A DNA stretch of 6,017 nucleotides from Pseudomonadota bacterium. GTDB lineage: Bacteria > Pseudomonadota > Gammaproteobacteria > Steroidobacterales > GCA-2729495. Below, piece after piece: positions 4,693-6,017 of this stretch; position 1 is the first letter of the stretch; each line of letters starts with the position of its first letter. Location of the stretch: assembly GCA_030836925.1 (NCBI GenBank), contig JAUPLK010000112.1, positions 1 to 6,017 on the forward strand, written 5' to 3'. The translations under genes were made by a program, and so were the position numbers. The notes under the pieces are model-generated. The model did not search any database and was not told where the DNA came from. It was given only the letters and a program-made list of their open reading frames with translations.

Positions 4693-6017
4693 GAACGGGC
4701 TTTGCGCCGCCGTCGCGCCAGTCCGGCGATCCCGGCGACGCCGGTGCCCAGCAACCAGACGCTGGCCGGCAACGGCACGGCGTTGGTGGCACTCAGGACC
4801 ACGGCGTGCTCGAAGTACAGGGCGGTAAATGAAACGCCGGGATCAAAACCCGTCCACGTCACGTCGCTGAAGACACCCACGAGGTCGCTGACGTCAATGA
4901 TCCCGTCGTCGAAGGTGATGATGGTGAATGTGTCGCCATCGTTCGGGTTGTAGCCGGCCAGGCTGGATACGTGAACGGTGCCAGCCAGGTTGAGGTTGCC
5001 CAGCACGTCCATGGTGTCGAAGTCGGTGAGGGCTGCGAGGTTGAACTCGATCAGGCCGACGGATTCCTGGTTGTAGTCACCCGCGATCAGCAAATCGCCA
5101 ACGCTTGTCGGGGTGCCCGGCTGCACCTGGCCGAAGTTCTGCACGGCCCGCCCGGTACCCGGGTCGTAGGTGCCGGTGCCCTGCAGGATGCCGTGATTCT
5201 GCAGGTTCGCACCGGTGCTGGTGGACGCAAAAGTTGCGCCCGTCGCCGTAGTGATCGTCCCGAGATTATCGACCGCGTTGGCGATCCGCAACGTGCCGGC
5301 ATTCACGTTCACCGCCCCGGCCGCGGTGTTGTTGAAATTGACGAACAGGTCGAAGTCCGTGACCGTATTGGTCTGTTTGTTGTAGGTGCCGTTGTTGTTG
5401 AAATTGTGCGGTCCACCCACGTTGTGTTCCACGAAGGAATCGAAGGCATTCCCGTCGTTGAACGTGCCGTTGTTGTTGATCGTGGCGCCGTTCCAGAAGC
5501 GGATGGTGTTGTTGTCAGCCGCTGTATTACCGCTCCAGGTCGTCGTCCCCTCAAGGTTCAGCGTACGCCCGCCAACCAGGGTCTTGAGGTTGGGGCCGGA
5601 GATCGTCACGTCGTTCTGGAAAGTGGTGCTCTCAAAGGTGGTCAACCCGTCGCCACCAATCGCCCCGCCCGTCCAGGTGACAGGACCCTGAAAAATGGTA
5701 TCCGTTCCGTTCATGTTGCTGCCGCTCATCAGGAACGGAGTCGTGTGGGTGCCGCCGTTCACCGTGACGGTGGCATCGGCGCCGACGTTCTCGGTGCTGA
5801 TCTGGAAGGTACCCAGGCCGCTGGTGGTGACGTTGTTCAGCGTGTGGGCGCCGTTCCGGAACTCGAGCTTCGCGCCATCGGCGATGTTGAACACGCCCGA
5901 GTCGGTGCCGCCGCCATTCATCAGCATGGTCCCGGCATTCACGTTGACCGTCCCCGTGTTGTTGAACACGGATCCCATGGATGTCGTGGTCGCCGACTGC
6001 TTGTTGAACGTATCGCT
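4689..6017 (-). CDS. Large repetitive PEP-CTERM surface protein, C-terminal part (5' truncated)
   Basis: The frame is open to the right edge (442 residues visible), and the upstream codons continue the same repeat style, so the ATG at 5978 is internal. The body is rich in Asn, Thr, Gly and Val, with beta-helix-like repeats such as 'FNNTGTVNVNAGTM' and 'FNNTAAGAVNVNAGTL', and 'NNNGTFN'/'NNNGTYN', typical of adhesin-like and autotransporter passenger-like proteins. Near the end, 'DFDTMDVLGNLNLAGTVHV' followed by 'NDGDTFTIITFDDG' is a common closing module of such repeats. The last 29 residues (4692-4778) are a PEP-CTERM tag: VPLPAS, a hydrophobic segment WLLGTGVAGIAGL and ARRRRK. The product is predicted to be exported and processed by an exosortase encoded elsewhere, often for exopolysaccharide or biofilm surfaces. 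There is no autotransporter barrel. It converges on the operon with a REP cluster between, so the two are probably unrelated in transcription. No catalytic motif was seen. Confidence 0.88.
   Translation of the reverse strand, partial: SDTFNKQSATTTSMGSVFNNTGTVNVNAGTMLMNGGGTDSGVFNIADGAKLEFRNGAHTLNNVTTSGLGTFQISTENVGADATVTVNGGTHTTPFLMSGSNMNGTDTIFQGPVTWTGGAIGGDGLTTFESTTFQNDVTISGPNLKTLVGGRTLNLEGTTTWSGNTAADNNTIRFWNGATINNNGTFNDGNAFDSFVEHNVGGPHNFNNNGTYNKQTNTVTDFDLFVNFNNTAAGAVNVNAGTLRIANAVDNLGTITTATGATFASTSTGANLQNHGILQGTGTYDPGTGRAVQNFGQVQPGTPTSVGDLLIAGDYNQESVGLIEFNLAALTDFDTMDVLGNLNLAGTVHVSSLAGYNPNDGDTFTIITFDDGIIDVSDLVGVFSDVTWTGFDPGVSFTALYFEHAVVLSATNAVPLPASVWLLGTGVAGIAGLARRRRKARS
4692..4778 (-). other. 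PEP-CTERM sorting signal (VPLPA variant)
   Basis: The three-part tag is V-P-L-P-A-S, then a hydrophobic stretch with a Trp near its start and Gly residues (VWLLGTGVAGIAGL), then the basic end ARRRRKARS. This is the exosortase recognition and cleavage region. The Trp/Leu-Leu-Gly-x-Gly form is common in gammaproteobacterial PEP-CTERM proteins. Confidence 0.9.
5289..5387 (-). repeat. Protein-level repeat, copy 2, in the PEP-CTERM protein
   Basis: It encodes T-Y-N-K-Q, a variable Thr/Asp-rich stretch, then F-N-N-T...VNVNAGTL. It matches the copy at 5925-6011. The 14 nt CCGGCATTCACGTT (plus strand, 5296-5309) are identical in both copies. Confidence 0.65.
5925..6011 (-). repeat. Protein-level repeat, copy 1, in the PEP-CTERM protein
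   Basis: It encodes T-F-N-K-Q, a short Ser/Thr-rich stretch, then F-N-N-T-G-T-VNVNAGTM. It is the partner of the copy at 5289-5387, about 212 codons away. The shared 14 nt are at 5932-5945. More copies may lie beyond the right edge. Confidence 0.65.

Noticed and set aside
5320..5480. GTTGTTGTTGAA-type direct repeats suggesting a CRISPR or tandem array
   Set aside because: These are codons for Asn-Asn-Asn runs in the surface protein, irregularly spaced and in frame, with no constant repeat and spacer structure.
5976..5978. ATG (minus strand) as the start of the PEP-CTERM gene
   Set aside because: The frame stays open to the right edge, and the residues before it (TFNKQSATTTS) belong to a repeat module found again at 5289-5387. 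No signal peptide follows the ATG.

Overview
The window looks like a chromosomal fragment from a GC-rich, Gram-negative bacterium, most likely a gammaproteobacterium. The clues are several outer-membrane beta-barrel proteins and lipoproteins, a PEP-CTERM surface protein with the 'VPLPA...W' tail, and REP palindromes with a GTRG head and GCGGCT-TC-AGCCGC stem like those common in Pseudomonas and Xanthomonas relatives. The species cannot be named from the sequence.

Positions 1-4622 hold one tightly packed plus-strand operon of at least six genes, whose promoter lies left of the window. In order: (1) the C-terminal part of a diheme c-type protein resembling the hydrazine synthase alpha subunit (HzsA-related); (2) a secreted SH3-like plus beta-barrel protein; (3) a lipobox-bearing outer-membrane beta-barrel protein; (4) a TlpA-type thioredoxin with a WCGPC active site; (5) a 74-residue DUF4266 lipoprotein ending in Cys-Gly-Cys-Asn; (6) a DUF3570 outer-membrane beta-barrel protein. 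Gene junctions are +17, -31, +1, -4 and -1 nt, so translational coupling is likely. Every product carries an export signal, except gene 1, whose N-terminus is outside the window. The set therefore reads as one envelope machine: a periplasmic or surface heme protein, three barrels for the outer membrane, a small Cys-tailed lipoprotein, and a thioredoxin to manage thiols or heme attachment. The substrate is unknown. A role in redox or metal handling at the outer membrane is inference.

Positions 4619-4692 hold a compact REP cluster: a half unit, a full plus-strand unit and a full minus-strand unit. The GTAG heads of the two outermost units supply the TAG stop codons of the two converging genes on either side.

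Positions 4689-6017 hold, on the minus strand, the C-terminal part of a large, Asn/Thr/Gly-rich repetitive surface protein ending in a PEP-CTERM sorting signal. It runs off the right edge. It implies an exosortase elsewhere in the genome and has no evident functional tie to the operon.

No tRNA, rRNA, CRISPR, insertion sequence or riboswitch was seen. There is no gene-free stretch longer than about 70 bases.
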